64,000 nt of DNA from Ardenticatenaceae bacterium (GCA_020634235.1 JACKCB010000002.1:930001-994000); one strand, 5' to 3'; counted from the first letter of the stretch, positions 29,369 to 38,896 are shown. The notes: a model not told the origin generated them from the sequence alone. A program made the numbers and translations.

Positions 29369-29564
29369 CCTGATTAGTATATGCGGGATTAGCAAAATGA
29401 TCGAATGGTTATGGGCACGGAGCGGTGGTTTGGACCAGGGAAGCAATAGATGACAGAGGAGCTATTGCCAAAGTCGGCAAAGTGAGGCATAAACGCCCCG
29501 GCCGGGGTGGCTATTTTCATCCTGCTTCACCTGGCGACAACCCACCCACAAAACCAAAAAAACA

Positions 29565-30530
29565 ATGCTACCCTTCCAATCCTCGCCAAAAAGAAACAAC
29601 CCGCCGGCCCATCGTGCCGTGATCCAGCGCCTGATAGACACCATCCAGCAAGCGGTGGTGATCGATGCGCGCCGGCTGGAACTGCTCTTAGCTGCGCTGC
29701 TGGCTCGCGGTCACGTACTGCTGGAAGACGTGCCCGGCATTGGCAAGACGCTGGTAGCCAAAGCCCTGGCCCAGTCGGTGCAAGCCTCCTTCAAGCGCAT
29801 CCAGTGCACGCCCGACCTGCTGCCCAGCGATGTCACTGGCAGCGCAATTTTCAACCAGCGCGAACAGCGCTTCGAGTTTATACCCGGCCCCATCTTCGCC
29901 AACGTCGTCCTGGTAGACGAGATCAACCGGGCCTCACCGCGTACCCAATCCAGCCTGCTAGAAAGCATGGCCGAAGGGCAGGTTACGAGCGATGGTTTCA
30001 CCCATTCGCTGCCGCAGCCCTTCTTCATCATCGCCACGCAGAATCCGGTGGAGATGGCCGGCACCTACCCCCTGCCAGAGGCGCAGCTAGATCGCTTCCT
30101 GGTGGCCCTGAGCCTGGGGTATCCCGCCTTTGAGGATGAGGTGAATATTTTGCAGCGCGAAGAGCACGCCAGTCCGCTAGATCAACTACAGCCGGCGGTT
30201 GCGCTGGCCGAAATCCTGGCCCTGCAGGCGGCCGCCTGGCAGGTGGACGTGGCCCGGCCGGTGCAGGAATACATTGTGCGGCTGGCCGGGGCTACGCGCA
30301 CCCACCCCGACGTCGTCTATGGCGTCAGCCCACGCGGCACGGTAGCCGTGCAGCGCTGCGCCCAGGCGCTGGCCTTCATTCGCGACCGCACCTTTGTCAC
30401 CCCAGATGACGTAAAGGCGGTCGCCCCGGCCGTGATGGGGCACCGCTTTCTAACCCGCGACCAGCGCGCAGAAACAGCTCGGGCCATTCTCGGCAGCCTG
30501 CTGGCCGAACTGCCCGTGCCCTTAGGGTAA
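29565..30530 (+). CDS. MoxR-family AAA+ ATPase
   Basis: 321 residues. Walker A (EDVPGIGKTLVAKAL), Walker B (ANVVLVDEINRASPRTQSSLLE), sensor 1 (FFIIATQNPVE) and the MoxR lid are all present. MoxR proteins act as chaperone-like ATPases in maturation or assembly of partner complexes. It is the first gene of a three-gene plus-strand set, MoxR-DUF58-transglutaminase, a classic arrangement in many phyla. The start ATG CTA CCC is the best available, although its ribosome-binding site is weak. The spacer before it (29447-29564) carries one CCCGGCCGGG palindrome and nothing else I can identify. Confidence 0.95.
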   Translation: MLPFQSSPKRNNPPAHRAVIQRLIDTIQQAVVIDARRLELLLAALLARGHVLLEDVPGIGKTLVAKALAQSVQASFKRIQCTPDLLPSDVTGSAIFNQREQRFEFIPGPIFANVVLVDEINRASPRTQSSLLESMAEGQVTSDGFTHSLPQPFFIIATQNPVEMAGTYPLPEAQLDRFLVALSLGYPAFEDEVNILQREEHASPLDQLQPAVALAEILALQAAAWQVDVARPVQEYIVRLAGATRTHPDVVYGVSPRGTVAVQRCAQALAFIRDRTFVTPDDVKAVAPAVMGHRFLTRDQRAETARAILGSLLAELPVPLG

Positions 30531-30614
30531 CTCGCATGCCCAGCCGGCTGATCGAACTCATTGTGCCCACGGCCAGCCGCCAGCTCCGGCTCAGGCTGGC
30601 CCTGGCCTAGCAGA

Positions 30615-31823
30615 ATGCCCACGCGCCGCAGCTTTGTTCTCCTCCTGACCGCGTTTCTCTTCTATCTGCTGGCCAACCAGACACAGGTAGGCTGGTTGTA
30701 TGTGGTGGCGGCCATGCTGGCCGGCGTGGTCCCGGCCGGGTGGTGGCTGGGGCGCAGTGGTTTGCGGCGGCTCACAGCGGCCCGCCAGGTACGGGCCGGT
30801 GCCCAGCCAGATTTGCACGAGGGTGATGAAGCAAGCGTACACCTGGCACTGCAACTACCCGGCCGGGGTTGGTGGAGCAGTCCCGCCGCCCTGCTGCGCC
30901 TCACCGAAAGCTGCCCCCTGGCAGCGCCCGACCACCCGGCCCAGGCGCTGCCCATCTTTGTGCCGGGCATCCCGGCCGGGGGCGAGGTGCAGCTTGCGTA
31001 TGATGTGCTCATCGACCGGCGTGGCTTGCATCAGTTTCCGCCGCTGCGGGTGGAATCCCGCGCCCCGTTCGGCCTTTTTCGCCGCCGCCGGCGGCTAGAG
31101 ATGCCCACGCGGGTGCTGGTATACCCGGAGGTACGCCCCCTGGCCCGGCTAGAGATGCTAGATATCCGCCCCCTGGCCGAGCAAGTGCGGCTGCACAGCG
31201 GCCGCAGCAGCGAGGTGATGGGGGTACGTCCCTATCGCACCGGTGACTCACCGCGCCATATTCATTGGCGCAGCGTGGCCCGCCGCCAGCAGTTGATGAC
31301 CAAGGAGTTCGCCGAGGAGGCCCAGCCAGGGCTGACGCTGGCCCTGGATGTCTTTGCCCACCCTTACCCCGCCCCGGCCGGGAAGCACACGCCTTTTGAA
31401 TGGGGGGTAAAGCTGGCGGCCAGCATCGGTGAGTACGCCCACCGCCGCCGCTATCCGCTGCACCTGGCCGCCGACAGCAGCGCCCTGCCCGCCCCGGCCG
31501 GGCCGGTGAGCTGGCCTGTGCTGTTAGATTACCTGGCACGCATCCAGCCGGCCGGGCGTCGCACCCTGGTCGATCTGCTGGCGATGCCCCGGCTGCCAAC
31601 CTTTCTGGCCGTTATTTTGCCCTGGCCCAATGACGACGTGGCGGCGCTGCTAGCATTGCGGCAGCGGCAGCGGGCCGGCCTGCTGGCCGTGCTGCTAGAC
31701 CCCGCCTCGTTCCCGGCCGGGGGGCCTTCGGCCGCACCGCTGGCCGCCGAGCTGGGCGCCGCCGGCGTGCCCACCCGGCTCGTGCGCTTTGACCCGGCCG
31801 GGGGCTGGGCGGAACAGTTATGA
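30615..31823 (+). CDS. DUF58 domain protein
   Basis: 402 residues from the ATG at 30615. Two N-terminal helices (FVLLLTAFLFYLLANQ, GWLYVVAAMLAGVVPAGWWL) precede a beta domain and the DUF58 signature (YRTGDSPRHIHWRSVARRQQL, then EEAQPGLTLALDVFAH), which has similarity to von Willebrand A folds. DUF58 proteins travel with MoxR and transglutaminase-like proteins, probably in cell-envelope maturation. The sequence is loaded with the iterated palindrome: seven Pro-Ala-Gly tripeptides arise from CCGGCCGGG inside this single gene. The 84-base gap after the MoxR gene holds no other feature. Confidence 0.92.
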   Translation: MPTRRSFVLLLTAFLFYLLANQTQVGWLYVVAAMLAGVVPAGWWLGRSGLRRLTAARQVRAGAQPDLHEGDEASVHLALQLPGRGWWSSPAALLRLTESCPLAAPDHPAQALPIFVPGIPAGGEVQLAYDVLIDRRGLHQFPPLRVESRAPFGLFRRRRRLEMPTRVLVYPEVRPLARLEMLDIRPLAEQVRLHSGRSSEVMGVRPYRTGDSPRHIHWRSVARRQQLMTKEFAEEAQPGLTLALDVFAHPYPAPAGKHTPFEWGVKLAASIGEYAHRRRYPLHLAADSSALPAPAGPVSWPVLLDYLARIQPAGRRTLVDLLAMPRLPTFLAVILPWPNDDVAALLALRQRQRAGLLAVLLDPASFPAGGPSAAPLAAELGAAGVPTRLVRFDPAGGWAEQL

Positions 31824-31857
31824 TGGCGCGGACCCCGGAAGGAACAGGGTATAAACT

Positions 31858-34029
31858 GTGACAGGCAGCGCGACACCCCACACCACCCCAGGCGTGGCCC
31901 CGGCCGGGGGGCAACCATCCCGGCGCTGGCACAAACTTCAGCGGGCACGCAAAGCGCCAGAACATTCCGGCCGGCTGCGGGCCATCACCTTTGCCGCGCA
32001 AGCGGTAAGCGTGGTCGCCCTGGCCTACCACGCCCAGGTCTGGCTGGCAGCGCTGCTGGCCCTGATCATCCTGGCCCTGGGGCATCGTTACACCTATCGC
32101 CACTGCGCCGCCCCCAGCCGCCGGGTGCGTCTGCTGGTCTTTGTGGGGCTGCATCTGGCCTTTGTCTGGCTGTTTTGCGGCCTATTTATCGGCCAGCCTT
32201 ACCCGCAGGCACAGTTAGCCATGCTGGCCATGGCCATTATCGCCTGGGACCTGATCACCCGGCTCAACCTTTACTCTGGCTTTGGCTTCGCCCTGGGGAA
32301 CCTGTATATTGCGGCCACGCTCAGCCGCGACTTGTTGTTTGGGCTGTTCCTGCTGCTGTTTGTGGGGCTGCTGCTGGCCTTCTTGTGGGTGGCCGACAGC
32401 GAGGACGGGGTGAAGGACAACCCGCTGATTGTGCGACCGGTGGTTCGCAGCCCGGCCGGGGACGGCACACCCCATATGCCCGCCTCGTGGTCACAGCCGC
32501 TGGCCTGGGGGCTGCGCTTGGGGCTGGGACTGCTGCTGCTGGTTCCGCTCATCTTCATCTTCTCGCCGCGCTACGCCGCCATCCCGCCCCTGGCCCCCTT
32601 CTCGCTGCGTGTGCCGGTGCGCGGCGGCCCTACCAGCCAGATTGTAAACCCAGCCCTGCCGCTGGTGCAGATCGAGGGCTGGTCTAATGATCGCAGCGAC
32701 TATTACTATGGTTTCGACAACCAACTAGACCTGAGCTATCGTGGTGGCCTGAGTGACACAATCATGATGTTTGTGCGCAGCCCGGCAGCCAGCTATTGGC
32801 GCAGCCACGCCTACGACCTGTATGATGGCCGCACCTGGCGGCAGTCTGACCCAACCCTGACACCCATCGTCCCGGCCGGGCAGTGGGATTACGAGCTGCG
32901 CGAATGGCCGGAGGGCGACAAGTTTGCCCAGACCTTTTACATTGTGCAGTCTATGCCCAACCTGCTGTTTACGGGCGGCGATCCGGTTGTGGTGGTCATT
33001 GCCGCAGATTCAGTATCCCGCGACAGCACTGGCGGGCTGCGCCTGGGCGGGCCGCTGGCGGCCGGCATCACCTATTCGGTGCTGTCTACCCCGCAGAATT
33101 TCACGGCTGAGGCGCTGCGCCCGGCCGGGGACAGCTATCCGCCAGAAATTAGCGCCCCATACCTACAATTGCCGGGCAGCGTTACGGCTCGTACCCGGCA
33201 GTTGGCCACCGACCTGACCCGCAACGCACCGACCGCTTACGACAAGGTGGTGGCTCTGCGCGACCACCTGCTGCAAAACTACCCGTATGATTACTTCCCG
33301 CCGCCGCAAGCGCCCAACAGCGATGCTGTAGACCAGTTTCTCTTTGTAGACCGGCGCGGCGTATGCGAGCATTACGTCTCGGCCCACGTGGTGATGCTGC
33401 GCTCGCTGGGCATCCCGGCGCGGCTGGTGTCGGGCTTTGGCAGCGGGGATTACAATGCCGTGACCGGCTATTTTGAGGTGCGGGCCAACCACGCCCACGC
33501 CTGGACCGAGGTTTACTTTCCCGGTTTTGGTTGGGTACCGTTTGACCCTACACCTGGCTGGGATGGTTTCCCGCAGACGGGGCCAATTAACCGCTGGATT
33601 TTTGGCGGCCTGGCCGACAATTGGGGTGGGAGCGCCATTTCACTGGGGCCGGCGCTGGCGGCTGGGGTGTCGCTGGTGAGTGTGGCTCTCCGGCCGGGGC
33701 TGGGGCTGTTGGGGGTGGGGCTGCTGCTGGCCGGGTTGTGGCTGGCGTGGCGCTGGGGGGGGCGGCGCTGGCGCTGGCACCGCCGGCAGCATCCGCACAG
33801 CCTGCGCCATGACCCGGCACGGCGGCGCGTGTTTGCTGCCTATCGCCGGGCACAGCGGCAGTTGCGGCTGCGGCGCGGCCCGGCCCAAACTGTGCAAGAA
33901 CAGGCGGCCGTCCACACACAGTTGGCCGACCTGGCCGACCTGGTGGATATAGCTGCCTACCGGCCGGAACCGCCCGACGCGGCCATGGTGACCCAGGCCG
34001 AGAAGTGGCGAGGTAAACGGCAGAGGTAA
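31858..34029 (+). CDS. Transglutaminase-like membrane protein (TgpA/DUF3488 type)
   Basis: 723 residues starting at GTG 31858 behind GGAAGGAACAGGG. The N-terminal part has about six transmembrane helices. The periplasmic transglutaminase core has the catalytic Cys in RRGVCEHYVSAHVVMLRS, the His in RANHAHAWTEVYFPGFGW and the Asp in FDPTPGW. A further helix (LALRPGLGLLGVGLLLAGLWLAW) and a basic cytoplasmic tail with Q/R-rich helices close the protein. It completes the MoxR-DUF58-transglutaminase set. TgpA of Pseudomonas is envelope-associated and essential; by analogy this may act on cell-surface proteins. Confidence 0.93.
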   Translation: MTGSATPHTTPGVAPAGGQPSRRWHKLQRARKAPEHSGRLRAITFAAQAVSVVALAYHAQVWLAALLALIILALGHRYTYRHCAAPSRRVRLLVFVGLHLAFVWLFCGLFIGQPYPQAQLAMLAMAIIAWDLITRLNLYSGFGFALGNLYIAATLSRDLLFGLFLLLFVGLLLAFLWVADSEDGVKDNPLIVRPVVRSPAGDGTPHMPASWSQPLAWGLRLGLGLLLLVPLIFIFSPRYAAIPPLAPFSLRVPVRGGPTSQIVNPALPLVQIEGWSNDRSDYYYGFDNQLDLSYRGGLSDTIMMFVRSPAASYWRSHAYDLYDGRTWRQSDPTLTPIVPAGQWDYELREWPEGDKFAQTFYIVQSMPNLLFTGGDPVVVVIAADSVSRDSTGGLRLGGPLAAGITYSVLSTPQNFTAEALRPAGDSYPPEISAPYLQLPGSVTARTRQLATDLTRNAPTAYDKVVALRDHLLQNYPYDYFPPPQAPNSDAVDQFLFVDRRGVCEHYVSAHVVMLRSLGIPARLVSGFGSGDYNAVTGYFEVRANHAHAWTEVYFPGFGWVPFDPTPGWDGFPQTGPINRWIFGGLADNWGGSAISLGPALAAGVSLVSVALRPGLGLLGVGLLLAGLWLAWRWGGRRWRWHRRQHPHSLRHDPARRRVFAAYRRAQRQLRLRRGPAQTVQEQAAVHTQLADLADLVDIAAYRPEPPDAAMVTQAEKWRGKRQR

Positions 34030-34309
34030 GGAGCTGAGGGGGTACCCGGCCGGGGGCAAAGCAGTGGCTTTTGCGCCAACTTTGGGCATAATCATGGCGA
34101 AACTGGGCATGGCCGATCTTGTGGATCTGTTTCCCGTTCACGCAAATTTCACTGCGGGCAATTGGCCTGAATTCAATTGTCTGGCAGAATCTGCTGGATT
34201 GATGGTTTTTTCCGAAAGGTCCGTCTGTTTTTGACCCGGCAAGATTGACTCGATCTTGGAGATTGGGCCAATTGCCGCCAACCCATTGCTGGTTAGTTCT
34301 TTGTGACGA

Positions 34310-34341
34310 CCGCCGTTTACCGGGCGCGGTAAACATGGCGG
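34310..34341. promoter_or_regulatory. Inverted repeat upstream of the receiver-ParA gene
   Basis: GTTTACCG (34315-34322) and CGGTAAAC (34327-34334) form an 8-bp stem around GGCG, and flanking CCGCC (34310-34314) pairs with GGCGG (34337-34341) across a two-base bulge. It ends 15 bases before the ATG at 34357, so it could be an operator or a translational control hairpin. The rest of the 34030-34356 spacer holds one CCCGGCCGGG copy and no gene that I can support. Confidence 0.45.
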
Positions 34342-34356
34342 CCACGGGGTAAGACT

Positions 34357-35565
34357 ATGGCGAAGAAGCGAAGAGCACGAATCCTGGCCGTAGATGATGA
34401 TGAGGCCGTGCTTCGTATTCTAGAAATGCTCCTGATGGGCGCTGATTACGAGGTTTACACAGCCACCAATGGCATCGAGGGGTTGGATGCCGTTGAACGG
34501 CACAAGCCGGACCTGATCTTGCTGGATGTGATTATGCCCCTGCTGAAAGGGGGCGAGGTGTGCCGCCGGCTGCGCGCCCGGCCGGGGACGGCCCAACTAC
34601 CCATTATCATGATGAGCAGCCTGGGGGAAGTGGACGACCGGATCAACGGCTTTGATGCCGGGGCGGACGATTACATCACCAAACCGGTAAACAAACGGGA
34701 GCTGTTGGCCCGCATTAAGGCACTGCTGGCCCGGTCGGAGTATGGCCGCACGCAAATGGCCGAGGTGATCGCCATCGTCGGGGCCAAAGGAGGCGTGGGG
34801 GTTACGTCGCTGGCGGTGAACCTGGCGGTGGCGCTGGCTCAGCGCGAATCCCGGGTAACGCTGATTGAATTACAGCCCAGCCAGGGGATGCTGCGCTACC
34901 ACTTTAACATCCCGGCCGGGTTAGGGTTGAGCCAGCTAGCGTCCGTTACCCCAACCGACATCGGCTGGCCAGAGATCCGGCAGTGCCTGGTCACCCATTC
35001 ATCCGGCGCAAAAATATTGCCCGCATCCGACGAATCCCCCCAGCCACGCCTGACCTCAGAACACATCGACACCATCCTGGCCGCCCTCACCCGCGACGTC
35101 GATTATGTACTGATCGACCTGCCGCCCAGTGACGAAGAAATCGTGCGGCGCGTGCTGGACTCCGCCGACCGCATTCTGCTGGTCACCGAAGCCGAAGTGC
35201 TGTCGGCGATTTGTGCGCGCACACGCTTGCAGGATTTTGCCGATTGGGGGGTGATCAAGTACACCAGTGTGGTGGGCGTGGCCCGCGTCCCCTCCGGCAT
35301 GATGCTAACCCGGCTGGAGCTGGAAAACGAAGTGGGGCTGGGCGGGCAGTTAGAATACTTTGCCAGCCAGTGGGACAAATACGCCGCCGACCCCACCACG
35401 GTCATCCCTTCGGGCCTGGTGGCCCTCATTCCGCCGGCACCCGAATCCTTTCAGGAAGCGATCCGGGTTGGCGTGCCCCTGGTCCAATACGAGCCAAGCT
35501 CCCGCGCCTCGCGGGCCATTGGCGACCTGGCCGCCTGGCTGCTGGAACAGTCGCCGCGGCATTAG
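34357..35565 (+). CDS. Response-regulator receiver fused to a ParA/MinD-like (CpaE-type) ATPase
   Basis: 402 residues. Residues about 8-125 are a complete receiver domain: acidic pair in AVDDDEAVLRIL, phospho-acceptor Asp in LILLDVIMPLLKGG, and the Lys in DYITKPVNKRELL. Residues about 133-400 are a ParA/MinD-like ATPase with a deviant Walker A (VGAKGGVGVTSLAVNLAVAL), where the usual Lys-Thr at the P-loop end is Val-Thr, and Walker B-like YVLIDLPPSDEEIV. The layout resembles CpaE-type localisation proteins of pilus systems. No pilus genes adjoin it, and no histidine kinase is beside it. Confidence 0.88.
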   Translation: MAKKRRARILAVDDDEAVLRILEMLLMGADYEVYTATNGIEGLDAVERHKPDLILLDVIMPLLKGGEVCRRLRARPGTAQLPIIMMSSLGEVDDRINGFDAGADDYITKPVNKRELLARIKALLARSEYGRTQMAEVIAIVGAKGGVGVTSLAVNLAVALAQRESRVTLIELQPSQGMLRYHFNIPAGLGLSQLASVTPTDIGWPEIRQCLVTHSSGAKILPASDESPQPRLTSEHIDTILAALTRDVDYVLIDLPPSDEEIVRRVLDSADRILLVTEAEVLSAICARTRLQDFADWGVIKYTSVVGVARVPSGMMLTRLELENEVGLGGQLEYFASQWDKYAADPTTVIPSGLVALIPPAPESFQEAIRVGVPLVQYEPSSRASRAIGDLAAWLLEQSPRH

Positions 35566-35602
35566 CGCCGCGCCATTAGCGCCGCGCCATTAGCGCCGGT
35601 GG
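35561..35602. repeat. 14-bp tandem repeat over a stop codon
   Basis: ATTAGCGCCGCGCC occurs at 35561-35574 and 35575-35588, followed by a partial third unit (ATTAGCGCCGG). The first unit contains the TAG stop of the receiver-ParA gene. It looks like a slippage-generated microsatellite; each unit also has internal GGCGC/GCGCC symmetry. Confidence 0.7.
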
Positions 35603-35610
35603 CCAGCAAA

Positions 35611-35748
35611 TCAGGCAGAGGCCCCTGAATAGAAGCGCACCCCAAACTTCCAGAAGAAGCGCGAGCCAAGCAGCATGCCACCGGCCAGCAGCAGGGCCAG
35701 GGCCAGCGTAGGCCAGGTCAAGCGCCCCACCAATCCCCATCTCCTCAT
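35611..35748 (-). CDS. Possible 45-residue single-pass membrane protein
   Basis: A short reading frame gives MRRWGLVGRLTWPTLALALL, continuing into a strongly hydrophobic stretch and a tail ending FWKFGVRFYSGASA. A positive N-terminus followed by a 20-residue hydrophobic helix is what a real small membrane protein looks like, but there is no good ribosome-binding site and no comparison was possible. It occupies the spacer between the receiver-ParA gene and the restriction gene. Confidence 0.3.
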   Translation of the reverse strand: MRRWGLVGRLTWPTLALALLLAGGMLLGSRFFWKFGVRFYSGASA

Positions 35749-35869
35749 CCGCTAGCCCAAACGCTCAATTTCTGCTATCTTTTGTCAGCGAGTTCCCAGC
35801 CTGCGTGGGGCGGGGGAAGCAAGAGCGAAAGGGCATCGGGCTGCCAGCGAGCACAGCGATCTGAATGAT

Positions 35870-38800
35870 ATGGCCGACCAATTCTTTGAAAAACCCATCC
35901 TAAACTCCCCTTATGCCTATCCGGCGCGCCATTGGGAACTTGACCGCGACGGTCAGCCCACAGAACGCATTCTTGAAATGCGCCGTCCAGCCGATTTCAT
36001 AACCCCAGTCCCTAAACCGAAGAAACGCAAAAACAGCGACGCCCAGCAGTTGGGCCTCGTCTTCGCTGGCGGTTTCACGGAATCAGAAGCGGGACAGCTT
36101 TACAATCCGACAGAGTTCATCCAGGGCGTGCGGAAGCAGGTCGATGAATGGCGGCAATTACCAAACCCGGAGAATTGGCGAGTTACACCGGAGACTGCCC
36201 GATTGCTGCAACATTGGCGGCACCATCAGTTTCAGGGAATACGCCCCTTCTTCTGCCAGATTGAAGCAGTCGAAACCGCAATCTGGATTACTGAAGTAGC
36301 GCCCGCCCTGGGCGCTCGTGGTCAGAGATTCCTCGACCACATCCAGCACGCCAATGAGCAGGCCAATCCTGAGCTGCTGCGCGTGGCCCTGAAGCTGGCC
36401 ACGGGGGCGGGCAAAACAATGGTGATGGCCATGATCATCGCCTGGCAAACCATCAATGCCGTGCGCCATCCCAGCAGCCGTCGCTTCACGCGGGGCTTTC
36501 TCATTGTCACCCCCGGCATTACCATTCGGGATCGCTTGCGGGTGCTGTATCCGAACGACCCCGATAGCTACTACGCCCGCCGCGAGCTGGTGCCCAACGA
36601 TATGCTGCCCGATTTGGGTCGGGCCAAAATTGTTGTGACCAACTTTCACGCCTTCAAGTTACGTGAACGGATGGACATCTCATCCGGTGGGCGTAGGCTG
36701 TTGCAAGGGCGCGGCCCCGAACTAAGAACGCTGGAAACCGAAGGGCAAATGATTCAACGCGTTATGCCCGATTTGATGGGTCTAAAGAACATTCTGGTAC
36801 TCAATGATGAAGCTCACCACTGTTACCGGGAACGACCGGGCAACGAAGACCTCGATGATCTGAAGGGGGAAGACAAGAAAGCCGTGCAAAAAGAGAACGA
36901 AGCTGCGCGGCTTTGGATCACTGGCATTGAAACGGTGAAGCGGAAGCTTGAGGTACGAACTGTCTTCGACTTGTCTGCAACCCCCTTCTTCTTACGGGGC
37001 TCGGGCTATGTGGAGGGCACGCTTTTTCCCTGGGTGGTTAGCGACTTCTCGTTGATGGATGCCATTGAATGTGGCATTGTCAAGCTGCCCCGCGTGCCCG
37101 TAGCGGACAATATTCCGGGTGGCGACATGCCCAAGTTCCGCAATCTCTGGGAAAACATCCGCACCAAAATGCCTAAGAAGGGCCGGGGTAAAGCTAAGGA
37201 GCTTGACCCATTGAACCTGCCCACCGAACTACAAACGGCTCTAGATGCGCTTTATGGACATTACCAGGAAACCTTTGCCAGTTGGCAGAATGAAGGTATT
37301 TCTGTGCCGCCGGTGTTCATCATCGTCTGCAACAATACGTCCACCTCCAAGCTGGTTTATGACTATGTCTCCGGCTTCCATCGGGTTGGTGAAGATGGGC
37401 AAACAGGAACCTATCACGAAGGACGACTGGCGCTGTTCCGCAATTTTGATGAGCAGGGCAACCGGCTGGCCCGGCCGTATACCCTCCTCATTGACAGCGA
37501 ACAGCTAGAATCGGGTGATGCCCTGGACAAAAACTTCCGCGAGATGGCTGCCGACGAGATCGAACGCTTCCGGCGCGAGATTGTAGAACGCAGCGGCAAT
37601 CTGGCCGATGCGGACAACATCTCCGACCAAGACCTGCTGCGGGAAGTCATGAACACCGTCGGCAAACAGGGCCGGCTTGGCGAGCAAGTGCGCTGCGTTG
37701 TCTCCGTCTCCATGCTCACTGAAGGGTGGGATGCCAACACCGTCACCCACGTCTTGGGTATCCGCGCCTTTGGCACGCAGCTTCTCTGCGAGCAGGTAGT
37801 GGGGCGCGCCCTGCGCCGCCAATCATATGACCTGAACGAAGACAACAAGTTCAATGTGGAATATGCCGACGTGTTGGGCATTCCCTTCGATTTCACCGCC
37901 CGGCCGGTCATTATCAAACCGCCAATCCCGCGTGAAACAGTGGCGGTCCATGCGGTCCGGCCGGACCGCGACCATCTGGAAATCATTTTCCCCCGGGTAG
38001 AGGGGTATCGGGTGGAGCTGCCCAACGAACGGCTGACAGCTAGTTTCACGCCCGATTCTGTCCTGGAGCTGACGCCACACCTCGTTGGCCCTTCGGTTAC
38101 GCACAATCGGGGCATCATAGGCGAGGGCGTTGATTTAACTGTGCAGCATCTGGCTGAGACGCGTCAGGCCACACTGCTTTTCCACCTGACCAAACGTTTG
38201 CTGTACACCAGATACCGTGACCCAGGCCAGGAGCCGAAGCTGCATCTTTTTGGGCAGTTAAAGCGCATTGCCCAAGAGTGGCTGGCCGGCGGCTACCTGC
38301 ACTGCACCGGTGGCACCTACCCCGCCCAACTGCTTTATCAGGAGATTGCTGACATGGCCTGCGAACGAATCAGCGCGGCCATCACCGCGGCCGCGGTGGG
38401 CACCCGGCCGGTCAGAGCGATCCTGGATGCCTACAACCCCACCGGCTCAACGGCCCACGTCAATTTCACCACCTCCAAACAAACGCGCTGGCAAACCGAT
38501 TCCCGCCGCAGTCATGTAAATTGGGTGGTGTGTGACAGCGATTGGGAAGCGGAGTTTTGCCGGGTGGTGGAAGGCGATCCGCGTGTCCGCGCCTACGTGA
38601 AGAATCAGGGGTTGGGGCTGGAAATTCCGTACCTGTATAAAACTTTGCCACGCAAATACATCCCGGACTTCATTGTGCAGGTTGACGACGGTCGTCTCGA
38701 CCCCCTCAACCTCATCGTCGAAATCAAAGGGCTGCGCGGCGAAGATGTGAAAGACAAACACAATACCATCAGCACCTATTGGGTGCCTGGCGTGAACAAC

Positions 38801-38896
38801 CTGAAAACCTACGGCCGTTGGGCTTTTGCTGAGTTCACGGCCGTATTCGAAATCGAGGCTGAATTTAACAAACTGATAGACTTGTACTGTCTTTAG
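35870..38896 (+). CDS. Type III-like restriction endonuclease subunit (SF2 helicase plus nuclease)
   Basis: 1008 residues. Helicase motif I (LKLATGAGKTMVMAMIIAWQ), motif II (LVLNDEAHHCYRER), motif III (FDLSATPFFL) and motif VI (CEQVVGRALRRQSYDL) are all visible. The C-terminus has a PD-(D/E)xK nuclease core (KYIPDFIVQVDDGR ... NLIVEIKGLRGEDVKDKH). The protein should translocate along DNA and cut after recognising unmethylated sites with the Mod partner encoded at 39717. The gene is almost free of the CCCGGCCGGG element found all around, which suggests transfer from outside. The start codon lacks a strong Shine-Dalgarno. Confidence 0.93.
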   Translation: MADQFFEKPILNSPYAYPARHWELDRDGQPTERILEMRRPADFITPVPKPKKRKNSDAQQLGLVFAGGFTESEAGQLYNPTEFIQGVRKQVDEWRQLPNPENWRVTPETARLLQHWRHHQFQGIRPFFCQIEAVETAIWITEVAPALGARGQRFLDHIQHANEQANPELLRVALKLATGAGKTMVMAMIIAWQTINAVRHPSSRRFTRGFLIVTPGITIRDRLRVLYPNDPDSYYARRELVPNDMLPDLGRAKIVVTNFHAFKLRERMDISSGGRRLLQGRGPELRTLETEGQMIQRVMPDLMGLKNILVLNDEAHHCYRERPGNEDLDDLKGEDKKAVQKENEAARLWITGIETVKRKLEVRTVFDLSATPFFLRGSGYVEGTLFPWVVSDFSLMDAIECGIVKLPRVPVADNIPGGDMPKFRNLWENIRTKMPKKGRGKAKELDPLNLPTELQTALDALYGHYQETFASWQNEGISVPPVFIIVCNNTSTSKLVYDYVSGFHRVGEDGQTGTYHEGRLALFRNFDEQGNRLARPYTLLIDSEQLESGDALDKNFREMAADEIERFRREIVERSGNLADADNISDQDLLREVMNTVGKQGRLGEQVRCVVSVSMLTEGWDANTVTHVLGIRAFGTQLLCEQVVGRALRRQSYDLNEDNKFNVEYADVLGIPFDFTARPVIIKPPIPRETVAVHAVRPDRDHLEIIFPRVEGYRVELPNERLTASFTPDSVLELTPHLVGPSVTHNRGIIGEGVDLTVQHLAETRQATLLFHLTKRLLYTRYRDPGQEPKLHLFGQLKRIAQEWLAGGYLHCTGGTYPAQLLYQEIADMACERISAAITAAAVGTRPVRAILDAYNPTGSTAHVNFTTSKQTRWQTDSRRSHVNWVVCDSDWEAEFCRVVEGDPRVRAYVKNQGLGLEIPYLYKTLPRKYIPDFIVQVDDGRLDPLNLIVEIKGLRGEDVKDKHNTISTYWVPGVNNLKTYGRWAFAEFTAVFEIEAEFNKLIDLYCL

